NCBI RefSeq assembly: GCF_015070375.1
Contig: NZ_JADCLL010000006.1
Span: 1-64,000, forward strand
From: Nocardioides kribbensis
GTDB taxonomy: Bacteria; Actinomycetota; Actinomycetes; Propionibacteriales; Nocardioidaceae
Reading direction: 5' to 3'
DNA length: 64,000 nucleotides
The position numbers and the translations under genes are program-made. Shown here in pieces: positions 43,991 to 52,235 of this stretch (positions within the stretch are counted from its first letter, which is position 1; each line of letters starts with the position of its first letter). The notes below the pieces were generated by a model. It searched no databases. It saw nothing but the letters and a program-made list of their open reading frames with translations, and was not told the DNA's origin.

Positions 43991-44206
43991 ATGATCACCT
44001 ACCTGAGCATCCTGCTCAACGCCCTCCGCACCGACCGCGACGACGAGCGCGGCGCCTCCGCCGTGGAGTACGGCCTGCTCATCGCCGGTATCGCGGCCCT
44101 CATCGTCGTGGTGGTCTTCGCGTTCGGCGACAACATCCAGGACATCTTCACCAGCACCTGCGACAGCGTCAACGGCACCGCCGCCGCTGGCTGCACCACC
44201 GACTGA
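43991..44206 (+). CDS. Flp-family type IVb pilin
   Basis: A 71-residue prepilin. ATG at 43991 chosen because GGGAG lies 8 nt upstream; ATG 43976 is possible. A polar leader (LRTDRDDERG) ends in Gly, followed by ASAVEYGLLIAGIAALIVVVVFAFG: the class IV prepilin site, cleaved after Gly, with Glu at +5 and Tyr at +6 as in Flp. The tail has two Cys (TCDSVNGTAAAGC) that could form a disulphide. This is the major structural subunit expected for the upstream tad machinery. No prepilin peptidase gene is in the window. Confidence 0.93.
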   Translation: MITYLSILLNALRTDRDDERGASAVEYGLLIAGIAALIVVVVFAFGDNIQDIFTSTCDSVNGTAAAGCTTD

Positions 44207-44215
44207 CGCACTCCG

Positions 44216-44383
44216 GTGGACCACGACGAGATCGGTGCCTCAGCGGTCGAGTACGGCCTGCTGATCTCCGGCATCGCCGCCCTCGTGGCCGCCGCGGTCT
44301 TCGCCTTCGGCGGCGGTGTCGACGGACTCTTCGGGGACACCTGCGACACCGTCAGCGCCAGCACCGCCACCGACGGCTGCTGA
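44216..44383 (+). CDS. Second, very short Flp-type pilin
   Basis: A 55-residue frame starting GTG, 9 nt after the first pilin stop. It reads VDHDEIG, then ASAVEYGLLISGIAAL, a hydrophobic helix AAAVFAFGGGV, and a tail with two Cys (GDTCDTVSASTATDGC). The prepilin cleavage site (Gly, then Glu at +5) is intact, but the leader is only 7 residues. It clearly derives from duplication of the first pilin and keeps the ASAVEYGLLI core and paired Cys. Likely a minor pilin. No good Shine-Dalgarno; translation probably depends on coupling. Confidence 0.85.
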   Translation: MDHDEIGASAVEYGLLISGIAALVAAAVFAFGGGVDGLFGDTCDTVSASTATDGC

Positions 44384-44425
44384 GACCGGCACCCCAGCAC
44401 AGCACGACCCCGTGAGGGGAGGGAC

Positions 44426-44469
44426 GAGCAGCCCCCGTCGACCACAGCGGTGGTCGACGGGGGCTGCTC
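44426..44469. terminator. Strong bidirectional hairpin after the pilin genes
   Basis: Perfect 19-bp arms (GAGCAGCCCCCGTCGACCA and complement) at 44426-44444 and 44451-44469; the inner C-G pair extends this to 20 bp with an AGCG loop. No T-run. It separates the tad locus from the convergent gluzincin-like gene 22 bp beyond. Confidence 0.8.
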
Positions 44470-44491
44470 CGCGTCCGACGACGTCCCGGTC

Positions 44492-45712
44492 TCAGCCGGG
44501 GGCGTCGGCGAGGGCCCGCAGGTCACCTCGCCACTCCCGCGTCAGCTGCTCGACCCCCAGGCCCGACACCCGCCGCAGGGTCGCGCCGAGGTCCTCGCCG
44601 CGGCTGGTGGCCTCGTACAGCCGCACGAGCGCCTGCTGGCCTGCGCGCTCGGCGACGACCCGGCAGGCCAGCCAGGCGCTCTCGTAGGTCGCCCCGAGAT
44701 GGGTCTGCGCGACGTCGAAGTCGGAGGTGCCGGGCAGGGCCGCGGGCAGGCCCTCGCGCCGCACCCGGGCGATGGCCTGCGCCGCGGTCGTGGAGAGGGG
44801 CAGGTCGACGTCGCGCAGGGCGACGTAGTCGGCGAAGCCCTCGACCAGCCAGAGCGGCGCCCGGCTGGTGGGGGCGTCGGTGACCGCGTGGGTGGCCTCG
44901 TGGCTCATCACCACCTGGGCGCCGGTCGGGCGCAGCCCCGACATCTCCTCGGGGTTGACAAAGACGTGCAGCGGGCCGCCCGGCTCGTCACGGCCGTCGA
45001 CGGGGGCGGTCACCGCGGCGACACCGGCGTAGGTGCCGGCCGGCACGTCGAGCAGCGCATCGAGCTGGTCGGCGCCGGCGGGCACCTCGACCACCAGGCG
45101 GGTGCGGTCGGCGGGCACCACGCGCGCGACCACCGGCACGGCGCGGCGGGCCAGGGCGGCGTACTCGCGCAGCTCGGCGGCGCCGCCGGCGACCATCACC
45201 AGCGTGTCGGGGGTGCGGGCCACCCGCAGCGGCTCGGCGAGCCACAGGGGCGTGCGCAGGCCCCCTCCCCCGGCCGAGACGAGGGCGACGCGGTCGGGCT
45301 CGGCCCGCAGCGTGAACGCCACCTCGGTGCGGGCGGGCGCCGGGTCGAAGCCGCGCAGGCGCCAGGTCACCTCGACCGCCGCCGACCAGGTGCCGGCCGC
45401 GTCGACGGCGCTCGCCTGCACGACGTAGCGCAGCGTCACGCCGGTGAGTCCTAGGGCGTCGGCGTTGTCGACCGCGGCCCGCAGCCGCTCCGCCGCGGCC
45501 GGGTCGTCCTCGGGAGCGAGGGCGGCCGCCGCCGCGGCGTCGCCGCTCGCGATCGCCTGCTGCAGCCGCTGCAGCGCCGCGGTGGCCAGGCCGGGCTCGG
45601 CCTGCCCCGCCGCGGCCGGGTCGGGACCGGCCGGTGCGACGTAGGGCGAGTCGGCGACCCGCCACACCGCGAGCCCGGCGAGCACCAGCACGCACAGCGA
45701 AAGGCCGGCCAC
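44492..45712 (-). CDS. Membrane-anchored gluzincin-like metallopeptidase (HEATH motif)
   Basis: A 406-residue exported protein with an N-terminal signal/anchor helix (GLSLCVLVLAGLAVWRVA). The C-terminal third carries the zinc motif VVMSHEATHAV (HExxH) with a downstream Glu in LVEGFADYVALRD (peptidase MA-like), then an ESAWLACRVV helix. The middle region is a beta-rich, probably NTF2-like domain. GTG 45712 is the first normal start; an in-frame CTG at 45757 would add LTDAPTSKAGRPRTW, a typical pre-anchor segment. Lies 48 nt after the NlpC/P60 gene, so it may share its riboswitch-controlled transcript. Substrate unknown. Confidence 0.78.
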   Translation of the reverse strand: MAGLSLCVLVLAGLAVWRVADSPYVAPAGPDPAAAGQAEPGLATAALQRLQQAIASGDAAAAAALAPEDDPAAAERLRAAVDNADALGLTGVTLRYVVQASAVDAAGTWSAAVEVTWRLRGFDPAPARTEVAFTLRAEPDRVALVSAGGGGLRTPLWLAEPLRVARTPDTLVMVAGGAAELREYAALARRAVPVVARVVPADRTRLVVEVPAGADQLDALLDVPAGTYAGVAAVTAPVDGRDEPGGPLHVFVNPEEMSGLRPTGAQVVMSHEATHAVTDAPTSRAPLWLVEGFADYVALRDVDLPLSTTAAQAIARVRREGLPAALPGTSDFDVAQTHLGATYESAWLACRVVAERAGQQALVRLYEATSRGEDLGATLRRVSGLGVEQLTREWRGDLRALADAPG

Positions 45713-45760
45713 CCACGTGCGTGGGCGACCGGCCTTCGAGGTCGGGGCGTCGGTCAGGGC

Positions 45761-46759
45761 TCAGCCCGGGCGGACGGCGCCGACGTAGGGCATCGACATC
45801 ACCGGGGCGGTGGTGACACCGCTGCCGGGGTTGGCGGCGTGCACGATCATGCCGTTGCCGATGTACATGCCCACGTGGCTGATCGGGCTGTAGTAGAAGA
45901 CCAGGTCGCCGGGCTGGAGGTCGCTGGAGCTGACCTGCGGGCCGGAGGAGAACTGGGCGCTCGAGCTGTGCGGCAGGGAGACGCCCGCCTGGGCCCAGGC
46001 CATCATGGTGAGGCCCGAGCAGTCGAAGGCCGACGGACCGGCCGCGCCGTAGACGTAGGCGTCGCCGACCTGGGCGAGGGCGTACTGCACCGCGGCGGCG
46101 GCGCGGCCCGAGGCCGGCACGCTGGTCGGCGCGGGCGCGGCCGTGCGGGCCGAGCTGTCGCGCGAGACGACGGCCTCGCGGGCCTCGGTCTCGAGGCGGT
46201 CGAGCAGCGACTCGGCCTCGGCGAGCTTGTCGTCGATGGTCGCCTTCTCCTCGGCGAGCTGCTCCTTGGTCTCCGCGACGTCGGCGGCGCGCTGCGCGAC
46301 GGCCTGCGCCCGGATGTCGAGGGCCTTGGTCTCGAGGGTGTAACTGTCGAAGAGCTCGTCCTGCACGGAGTCGAAGGACGACATCGTGGTCATCTGGGCC
46401 AGGAAGGCGCTGGGGTCGTCGGAGACGACGACCTGGCCGACGGCGGAGATGCTCTCGCCCTCGTACTGGCGCACGACGGAGTCGCGGACCTGCTCGCGCA
46501 CGGCGTCGAGTCGGGCGTCCTGGCGGTCCTCGTCGGCGTTGAGCGCCGCCAGGTCCTTCTGCAGGTCGGCCAGCTCGATGCGGGCGTCGTTGAAGCGCTC
46601 CGAGGCCTGCTCGGCCTCGTGGTAGAGACGGTCGACGCGTGCCTCGACGTCGTCGATGTCGGGCTCGGCCTGGGCCGGCGAGGTGGGGATGAGCCCGATC
46701 GCACCCACGAGGGTGAGTCCGACGAGGGCGGTGCTGAGTCGTTTCCGGCCGTGCTGCAC
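45761..46759 (-). CDS. NlpC/P60 peptidoglycan hydrolase with coiled-coil domain
   Basis: A 332-residue secreted endopeptidase, RipA/CwlO-like. Signal peptide (TALVGLTLVGAIGLIPTSPAQA, cleavage near AQA-EP); residues 35-210 are a long coiled coil (VEARVDRLYHEAEQ..., DVAETKEQLAEEKATIDDKL) that usually mediates FtsEX-type activation; the NlpC/P60 domain (220-332) has Cys in FDCSGLTMMAWA, His in SPISHVGMYIG and a polar third residue in MIVHAAN. It cleaves D-Glu-mDAP bonds in cell separation. GTG start with AGGGAGA upstream. Preceded by a predicted c-di-AMP riboswitch. Position matches Rv2190c. Confidence 0.93.
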   Translation of the reverse strand: MQHGRKRLSTALVGLTLVGAIGLIPTSPAQAEPDIDDVEARVDRLYHEAEQASERFNDARIELADLQKDLAALNADEDRQDARLDAVREQVRDSVVRQYEGESISAVGQVVVSDDPSAFLAQMTTMSSFDSVQDELFDSYTLETKALDIRAQAVAQRAADVAETKEQLAEEKATIDDKLAEAESLLDRLETEAREAVVSRDSSARTAAPAPTSVPASGRAAAAVQYALAQVGDAYVYGAAGPSAFDCSGLTMMAWAQAGVSLPHSSSAQFSSGPQVSSSDLQPGDLVFYYSPISHVGMYIGNGMIVHAANPGSGVTTAPVMSMPYVGAVRPG

Positions 46760-46779
46760 GAGCGGACGGTCTCCCTTGC

Positions 46780-46945
46780 TGTCGTACGCCTACCGGGTGA
46801 GCTGACGGATTCGGGCACGACTCGCCCTACGCCCGCTCCTCGCACCGGTGGGTGCGCCTCGCGGGAGATTCACCCCAGAAGAGTTGGTTCCCCGGCTCCG
46901 GCGCCGCCAGGCGGCGTCGGACTCAGCGTGGTGCCCGCGCGAACC
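46780..46945 (-). ncRNA. Cyclic di-AMP (ydaO-yuaA) riboswitch
   Basis: On the minus strand the leader shows the conserved ydaO blocks in order: GCTGAGTCCGACGCC, GGAGCCGGGGAACCA, GGGGTGAATCTCCC, TAGGGCGAGTCGTGCCCGAA, then CCGTCAGCTCACCCGGTAGG. These are the signature joining regions of the class that controls rpfA and NlpC/P60 genes in actinobacteria. It ends about 20 nt before the hydrolase start; its last stem is close enough to AGGGAGA to affect translation, although transcription control is also possible. c-di-AMP normally turns such genes off. Confidence 0.9.
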
Positions 46946-46979
46946 GGATGGTCCACTGCCACGGGCACCTGAGCACGCG

Positions 46980-47007
46980 AGGTTAGTCGCCTCACCCCGG
47001 CGGACAA
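46980..47007 (-). promoter_or_regulatory. Promoter of the riboswitch-NlpC/P60 transcript
   Basis: Minus strand: -35 TTGTCC and -10 TAACCT (46985-46980) with a 16-bp spacer. Transcription would start near 46973, just ahead of the riboswitch. Confidence 0.55.
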
Positions 47008-47121
47008 AACCCGCCCGCCGGATCGCCCCGGCGCGTCGGGCGCCTTCACGCAATCTTTACCCCCGTCAGCCCCTCGGGTCCCAGTGACCACAGGAGTCAC
47101 ACACGGCGCCGGGGGTCCGCC
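47008..47121. other. Upstream region, no gene
   Basis: Sequence between the riboswitch promoter and the small cysteine protein gene; contains an A+T-rich patch (CACGCAATCTTTACCCCCGT, 47047-47066) that could be a binding site. Nothing coding seen. Confidence 0.35.
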
Positions 47122-47328
47122 TCACGCGGACTCGGCGCCCGGGGTGTCGACCGCCCGCACCAGCCGCAGCGGCGGCACCAGGCCGCCGGCGGCGAGCGCC
47201 TCCAGCGCGGCCGCCTCGTCGTCGTCGAAGGTCAGCTCGGGCGGCGGCCCGAGCAGCACGGTGACCACGCAGTCGTGGCAGGCCAGGCCCCGGACCACGC
47301 AGCTGTCGCAGTCGATTCTCGTCGTCAT
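47122..47328 (-). CDS. Small double-CxxC protein
   Basis: A 68-residue protein starting at the ATG of MTTRIDCDSCVVRGLACHDCVVTVLLG. Two CxxC pairs (CDSC, CHDC) separated by six residues suggest a zinc knuckle. The rest is acidic and Ala/Leu-rich (FDDDEAAALEALAAGGLVPPLRLV). As I recall, small proteins of this type often sit upstream of NlpC/P60 genes in actinobacteria. Function unknown. Confidence 0.72.
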   Translation of the reverse strand: MTTRIDCDSCVVRGLACHDCVVTVLLGPPPELTFDDDEAAALEALAAGGLVPPLRLVRAVDTPGAESA

Positions 47329-47455
47329 GGGCGAGACGCTCGCAGGCGCCACCGACAGTCCTGCGCCGCACCGGGCGGGAGCGCGTGTCGCGGGGCCGGG
47401 TCCGTGGGCCGGCGGGTCGGTGGGCGGTGGAACGGCCCCGGCGTCGGCCCCGGCG

Positions 47456-48754
47456 TCAGACCCGGCCCAGCAGTCCCGCGAGGGCGTGGACGCCGACGAC
47501 GCGCGCTCCGGAGCGGGTGACGTCGGCGCGCAGGCTGCGGTCGTCGGTGACCACGAGCACCGTGCGGCCGGCGGGCTCGGCCGCCACGAGGTCGCGCAGC
47601 ACGTCGTCGGCGATCACCCCGGGCGGGCTGAAGAGCACCTTGACCCCGCGGGGCGGGCTGACGGGGGGCCGGTGCTCGGAGTCGGCGGCGTCGAAGACCA
47701 CCGTGGTCTCGGCCCCCGTGCGCGCGACCAGCGGCGCCAGGGCGGCCAGCAGCCGGATCCGCTGGGCCTCGAGCGACGAGCCGCCCCACACGCCCTTGCT
47801 GACGTTGTAGCCGTCGACGAGCAGCCGTCCGTGGGGCAGGGCGAGCAGCTGCTCGAGCACCGCCGGGCTCACGGTGTCGGCGACGCCTCCGGGGGCGCGG
47901 GGTCCGCGCTCCGCCGCCACCTCGGCCTCGACCCGGTCGGCCGGGCTGCCGCTCACCGGCGGCAGGGCCAGCTCGCGGCGCAGCCCCGCGGCGGCGTCGA
48001 TGACCGAGTCGAGCAGCAGACGGGCGCGCAGGCTGACCTCGTCGCGCTCGCTGCGGGCCGCGCGGCGCTCGGTGCGGCCGGTCGTCTCGAGCCGCTCGAC
48101 CTGCGCCTGCAGCCGTCGTACGCCGCTCCGCTCGGCCGCCAGTGCGTCCTCGGCGGCCCGGCGGGCCCGGGTCTGCTCGTCGAGCTCGCCTCGGAGCCCG
48201 TCGAGGACCGCGTCGTCGACCGCCTGGTCGCCGCGGCGCGCCTCGGCCAGCCGGCGCCGCAGGCCCGCCACCTCGGCCTTGTAGTCCTCGACCTGCTGGC
48301 GGTGCAGGGCGCGTTGCTCGCGCAGGGCCTGCTCGGCCGCCTCCGCGCGGCGGCGCCACCGCGACTCCTGCTCGGCCTCCTGCTGTGCGGCCCGGGCCGC
48401 GGTCAGGTCGACCGCGGCGGCGACCGGCTCCTGCCAGCCCTCGGGGCGCACCAGCCAGGCCAGCGCGGCCGCCTCGACCGGGTCGTCGAGGCCCGCCAGG
48501 TCGGCGAGGGCCGACGACCGGCGCGCGGCGACCTGCACCGCCACCCGCTCGCGCAGGCGCTGGTCGCCCAGCGCTGCGGTGAGGGCGGTCGCACCGAGGC
48601 GCGCGCGCCGGGACGGCGTGAAGGCCGCGACCCGTCGCAGCGACGGCGGCAGCGCGGCCACGTCGGGCAGCACCTCGGCGCTCAGCGCCACCACCCGGGC
48701 GCGCACCGGCTCGGGGAGGTCCCCGAGGTCGGAGGGGGCGGCCGGGTCGGACAT
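47456..48754 (-). CDS. NYN domain protein (YacP/Rae1-like) with coiled coil
   Basis: A 432-residue protein. Residues 1-110 are helical (SRRARLGATALTAALGDQRLRERVAVQVAARR...DDPVEAAALAWLVRPEGW). Residues 115-230 form a Glu/Arg/Ala coiled coil. The C-terminal 150 residues are an NYN (PIN-like) RNase domain: LLVDGYNVSKGVWG, TTVVFDAADSEHRP, VLFSPPGVIADDVLRDLV, VLVVTDDRSLRADVTRSGARVVG, with the Asp residues expected to bind metal. The start is set by GAGGTG upstream of the ATG. A ribosome-associated or tRNA/mRNA-cleaving role is plausible by family. Confidence 0.85.
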   Translation of the reverse strand: MSDPAAPSDLGDLPEPVRARVVALSAEVLPDVAALPPSLRRVAAFTPSRRARLGATALTAALGDQRLRERVAVQVAARRSSALADLAGLDDPVEAAALAWLVRPEGWQEPVAAAVDLTAARAAQQEAEQESRWRRRAEAAEQALREQRALHRQQVEDYKAEVAGLRRRLAEARRGDQAVDDAVLDGLRGELDEQTRARRAAEDALAAERSGVRRLQAQVERLETTGRTERRAARSERDEVSLRARLLLDSVIDAAAGLRRELALPPVSGSPADRVEAEVAAERGPRAPGGVADTVSPAVLEQLLALPHGRLLVDGYNVSKGVWGGSSLEAQRIRLLAALAPLVARTGAETTVVFDAADSEHRPPVSPPRGVKVLFSPPGVIADDVLRDLVAAEPAGRTVLVVTDDRSLRADVTRSGARVVGVHALAGLLGRV

Positions 48755-48980
48755 GGAGGGGCACCTCGCGGGGAAGTCGGGCGGGTCGGGACGGGCGAGT
48801 CGGGCGGGTCGGGACGGGCGGGCGGGGCGGGGCGGGCGGCTCGGGGCGGGCACCGCGCGGTGGGCCCACGGCCCCCGGAGCACGACCCGGGGCACGACCC
48901 GGACCGCGCCCCTGCGGACCGCCAGCCTATGCCGCGCGTCGCCACCGGACTGTCGGTGCGCCGCTCTAGCGTCGCCCACC
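48755..48980. other. Divergent intergenic region with GGGTCGGGACGGGCG repeats
   Basis: 226 bp between the NYN and exonuclease genes. Two copies of CGGGTCGGGACGGGCG and shorter G-rich iterations occupy 48780-48840. TAGCGT at 48967-48972, 8 nt before the ATG at 48981, is a candidate leaderless -10 for the exonuclease gene. Confidence 0.55.
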
Positions 48981-50762
48981 ATGAGCAGCAGCACGCGAGA
49001 GGCGCCCTCGCCCTGGGAGGCCCAGCGCAGCTTCGACGAGCTCGGGCGCCCCCTGCGCGACCTGACCTTCTGCGTGGTCGACCTCGAGACCACCGGGGGC
49101 TCGGCCGCGGGGGGCTCGATGATCACCGAGATCGGCGCGGTCAAGGTCCGTGGCGGCGAGGTCCTCGGCGAGTTCCAGACCCTGGTCGACCCCCGCGGCG
49201 AGATCCCGCCGTTCATCGCCGTGCTCACCGGCATCACCAACGGCATGGTCGCGGGCGCACCGCCGATCGAGTCGGCGCTCCCGGCCTTCCTGGAGTTCGC
49301 CGCGGGCTGCGTGCTCGTCGCCCACAACGCCCCCTTCGATGTCGGCTTCCTCAAGCACTTCGCCGAGCAGCAGCAGCGGCCGTGGCCGCGCTTCGAGGTG
49401 CTCGACACCGCGCGGCTGGCCCGCCGCGTCATCACGCGCGACGACGCTCCCAACTGCAAGCTCTCCTCGCTGGCGGCCCTCTTCGGCGCCACCACGACCC
49501 CCAACCACCGCGCCCTGTCCGACGCCCGCGCCACCGTCGACGTGCTGCACGGCCTCATGGAGCGGCTGGGGGGCCTCGGCGTGCACACCCTGGAGGAGCT
49601 GCAGACCTTCTCCGCCCGGGTGAGCACCGCCCAGCGCAAGAAGCGCCACCTCGCCGAGGGCCTCCCCCACGCCCCGGGGGTCTACCTCTTCCGCGACGAC
49701 CGCTCGCGGGTGCTCTACGTCGGCACCTCGCAGGACCTGCGCACCCGCGTCCGGTCCTACTTCACGGCCTCCGAGACCCGCTCCCGCATGGGCGAGATGG
49801 TCGGGCTGGCCGCCACGGTCACCGGCATCGAGTGCGCGACGCCGCTGGAGGCCCAGGTGCGCGAGCTGCGGCTCATCGCCGAGCACGAGCCGCGCTACAA
49901 CCGCCGCTCGCGCAACTCGCGCAAGGTGCACTTCGTCAAGCTCACCCGCGAGACCTGGCCGCGGCTGTCGCTGGTGACCCGGGTGCTCGACGACGACGCC
50001 GACTACCTCGGCCCCTTCGGCTCGCGCCGCGCCGCCGACAAGGCCCTGGCCGCGCTGCACGACACCTTCCCGGTGCGCCAGTGCTCGGGCCGCCTGCCAC
50101 GGCGCCCCTCCCGCAGCGCCTGCGTGCTGGCCGAGATGGGGCGCTGCCTCTCCCCCTGCGACGGCAGCGTCGACGAGCAGACCTACGCCGCGATGGTGCG
50201 CCGGCTCAGCGACACCCTGCTGCGCCGCCCCGACGAGGTCGTGGAGTCGATCAACCGCCGCATGGAGGCGCTGGCCTCCGACGACCGGTTCGAGGAGGCA
50301 GGGGTGCACCGCGACCGCCTGGCCGCCTTCGTGCGCGCCGCGTCACGCACCCAGCGCCTCTCCGCGCTCAGCGGCTGCCCCGAGCTGGTGGCCTGCCGCC
50401 GCGAGGACGACGGCCGCTGGGCGGTGCACGTCGTGCGCCGCGGGCGCCTGGCCGCCGCCGGGGTGATCCCCACCGGCGCCGACGCCCACCAGTACGTCGC
50501 GGAGCTGCGGGCGAGCGCCGAGACCGTGGCCCCCGCGCCGGGGCCGGTGCCCGCGGCCGCCGCCGAGGAGAGCGAGAAGATCCTGCGGTGGCTGGAGTCC
50601 CCCGGCGTGCGCCTGGTCGACGTCGAGGGCGAGTGGGTCTGTCCGGTGGCCGGGGCCACCCGCCACCTGGCCGTCCACGACGCGGTCGCCGAGTCGCGCC
50701 GCACCCTCGTGCCCTTCGAGGACCGCCGCGACCTCGCACCCGTGCACCGCCCGGCGCGCTGA
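48981..50762 (+). CDS. DEDD 3'-5' exonuclease fused to UvrC-like GIY-YIG nuclease
   Basis: A 593-residue fusion like M. tuberculosis Rv2191. Residues 25-195 are a DnaQ-type DEDDh exonuclease: FCVVDLETTGG (Asp, Glu), LVAHNAPFDVGFL (Asp), NHRALSDARATVDVL (His, Asp). Residues 230-310 are a GIY-YIG module: HAPGVYLFRDDRSRVLYVGTS and LRTRVRSYF, with a Glu in EAQVRELRLIAEHEPRYNRR. A further UvrC-like region includes CVLAEMGRCLSPCDG and a UVR-like helix SINRRMEALASDDRFEEAGVHRDRL. The UvrC C-terminal RNase H-like nuclease and HhH are missing. A DNA-repair role is inferred. Confidence 0.9.
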   Translation: MSSSTREAPSPWEAQRSFDELGRPLRDLTFCVVDLETTGGSAAGGSMITEIGAVKVRGGEVLGEFQTLVDPRGEIPPFIAVLTGITNGMVAGAPPIESALPAFLEFAAGCVLVAHNAPFDVGFLKHFAEQQQRPWPRFEVLDTARLARRVITRDDAPNCKLSSLAALFGATTTPNHRALSDARATVDVLHGLMERLGGLGVHTLEELQTFSARVSTAQRKKRHLAEGLPHAPGVYLFRDDRSRVLYVGTSQDLRTRVRSYFTASETRSRMGEMVGLAATVTGIECATPLEAQVRELRLIAEHEPRYNRRSRNSRKVHFVKLTRETWPRLSLVTRVLDDDADYLGPFGSRRAADKALAALHDTFPVRQCSGRLPRRPSRSACVLAEMGRCLSPCDGSVDEQTYAAMVRRLSDTLLRRPDEVVESINRRMEALASDDRFEEAGVHRDRLAAFVRAASRTQRLSALSGCPELVACRREDDGRWAVHVVRRGRLAAAGVIPTGADAHQYVAELRASAETVAPAPGPVPAAAAEESEKILRWLESPGVRLVDVEGEWVCPVAGATRHLAVHDAVAESRRTLVPFEDRRDLAPVHRPAR

Positions 50763-50860
50763 GCCCACCCCCGGCCCACGGCCCCGCCCAGCGCGCTGAG
50801 CCCATCACCGGCCCCCGGCCCCGCCCACCCCGGCGCCCCGACCCCGGCGCCCCCACCCCG
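50755..50860. repeat. Duplicated sequence around the exonuclease-gene stop
   Basis: CGCGCTGAGCCCA at the gene end (50756-50768) recurs 35-36 bp downstream, followed by similar CCGGCCC...GGCCCCGCCCA sequence; further CACCCCGGCGCCCC units follow. A local tandem duplication that copied the stop codon region. Confidence 0.65.
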
Positions 50861-50899
50861 GCCCGGGTCCGGTCGCGCGGGCTCGCGGCCCGCCGGGTC

Positions 50900-50905
50900 T
50901 AGGCT
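50900..50905 (+). promoter_or_regulatory. -10 box TAGGCT for the RAM-domain gene
   Basis: TAGGCT, 7 nt before the ATG at 50913; leaderless start predicted. Confidence 0.6.
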
Positions 50906-50912
50906 GGCCCGC

Positions 50913-51191
50913 ATGCTGACTGCGATCGTCTTCGTCAAGGCCGACGTGGCCCGGATCCCCGAGGTCGCCGAGGGCATCGCCGCCCTCGAGGGCGTCTCGG
51001 AGGTCTACTCGGTCACCGGTCAGATCGACCTGATCGCGCTCATCCGGGTGCGCCACCACGACGAGGTCGCCGCCGTGGTGGCCGACCGGCTCAACAAGGT
51101 CCCGGGCGTGCAGTCCACGGAGACCCACATCGCCTTCCGCGCCTACTCCCGCCACGACCTGGAGTCGGCGTTCTCCCTCGGCCTCGACTGA
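50913..51191 (+). CDS. Stand-alone Lrp/AsnC ligand-binding (RAM) domain protein
   Basis: A 92-residue protein consisting only of the RAM domain: LTAIVFVKADVARIPEVAEGIAALEGVSEVYSVTGQIDLIALIRVRHHDEVAAVVADRLNKVPGV. The N-terminal HTH of Lrp proteins is absent and the length matches known stand-alone RAM proteins, which bind amino acids and may modulate other regulators. It is convergent with trpD, 16 bp away; an amino-acid-sensing link is possible. Confidence 0.88.
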   Translation: MLTAIVFVKADVARIPEVAEGIAALEGVSEVYSVTGQIDLIALIRVRHHDEVAAVVADRLNKVPGVQSTETHIAFRAYSRHDLESAFSLGLD

Positions 51192-51207
51192 GCCGCCGGC
51201 GGACCCC

Positions 51208-52230
51208 TCAGGCGGAGGCGGCCACCCAGCGGGCGAGCAGGTCCTGGGCGGCCCCGGTGTCGACGGCCTCGGCGGCACGCGCGATGCCGGCGGCCAGGGC
51301 CTCGTCGACGGGCTCCCCCGGCGCTGCGTGCACCGCGAGGGCGGCGCCGGCGTTGAGCAGCACGGCGTCGCGCACCGGCCCGCGCTCACCGGCGAGCAGC
51401 CGCCGCACCACCTCGGCGTTGTAGGCGGGATCGCCCCCGGCGAGGTCGGCGGTCGTCGCCGCCGCGAGGCCGTGGGCCCGCGGGTCGACCGAGGTGCGGG
51501 TGACCTCCCCGGCGTGCACGACCCACAGCGAGGACGTGGTGGTGGTGGTGAGCTCGTCGAGGCCGTCGTCTCCGCGGAACACCCAGGCGTCGACCCCGCG
51601 GGCGGCGAACACACCGGCCATGACCGGCGCGACGGCGGCGTCGGCGCACCCGACGGCCTGGGCCGCGGGGCGCGTGGGGTTGGTGAGGGGGCCGAGGAAG
51701 TTGAAGGTGGTGCCGACGCCCAGCTCGCGACGGGCCACGGCGGCGTGACGCATGGCCGGGTGGAAGGCGGCCGAGAAGCAGAAGGTGATGCCGACGCTGC
51801 CGGCCAGCTCCGCCACCCGAGCCGCGGAGAGGTCGAGGCGCACCCCGAGCGCCTCCAGCACGTCGGCGGAGCCGGACTTGGAGGAGGCCGAGCGGTTGCC
51901 GTGCTTGACCACGCGGGCGCCGGCCCCCGCGGCGACGATCGCCGACATCGTGGAGATGTTGACCGACATCGAGCGGTCGCCGCCGGTGCCGACGATGTCG
52001 AGCAGGCGACCCTCGACCGAGATGGGGGTGGCGCGCGCGCTCATCGCCTCGACGAGGCCGAGCATCTCCTCGATCGTCTCGCCCTTGGCGCGCAGCGCCA
52101 CGGCGAAGCCCGCGATCTGCACCGGTGTGGCGTTGCCCTCGAGGATCTCCGCCATCGCCCAGGCGGTCTGCTCCGCGCTCAGGTCGCGGCGCGCGACGAG
52201 GTCGCCGAGGACGTCGGGCCAGGTGACCAC
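51208..52230 (-). CDS. trpD: Anthranilate phosphoribosyltransferase
   Basis: A 340-residue enzyme joining anthranilate and PRPP in tryptophan synthesis. GTG 52230, 5 nt after the receiver-gene stop. Motifs: [17 protein letters not shown] (PRPP loop), [48 protein letters not shown] and the DGLDE loop ([11 protein letters not shown]). Length is normal. The other trp genes are not in the window, so trpD is detached from a trp operon here, as in M. tuberculosis (Rv2192c). Confidence 0.95.
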   Translation of the reverse strand: MVTWPDVLGDLVARRDLSAEQTAWAMAEILEGNATPVQIAGFAVALRAKGETIEEMLGLVEAMSARATPISVEGRLLDIVGTGGDRSMSVNISTMSAIVAAGAGARVVKHGNRSASSKSGSADVLEALGVRLDLSAARVAELAGSVGITFCFSAAFHPAMRHAAVARRELGVGTTFNFLGPLTNPTRPAAQAVGCADAAVAPVMAGVFAARGVDAWVFRGDDGLDELTTTTTSSLWVVHAGEVTRTSVDPRAHGLAAATTADLAGGDPAYNAEVVRRLLAGERGPVRDAVLLNAGAALAVHAAPGEPVDEALAAGIARAAEAVDTGAAQDLLARWVAASA

Positions 52231-52235
52231 GGCGC

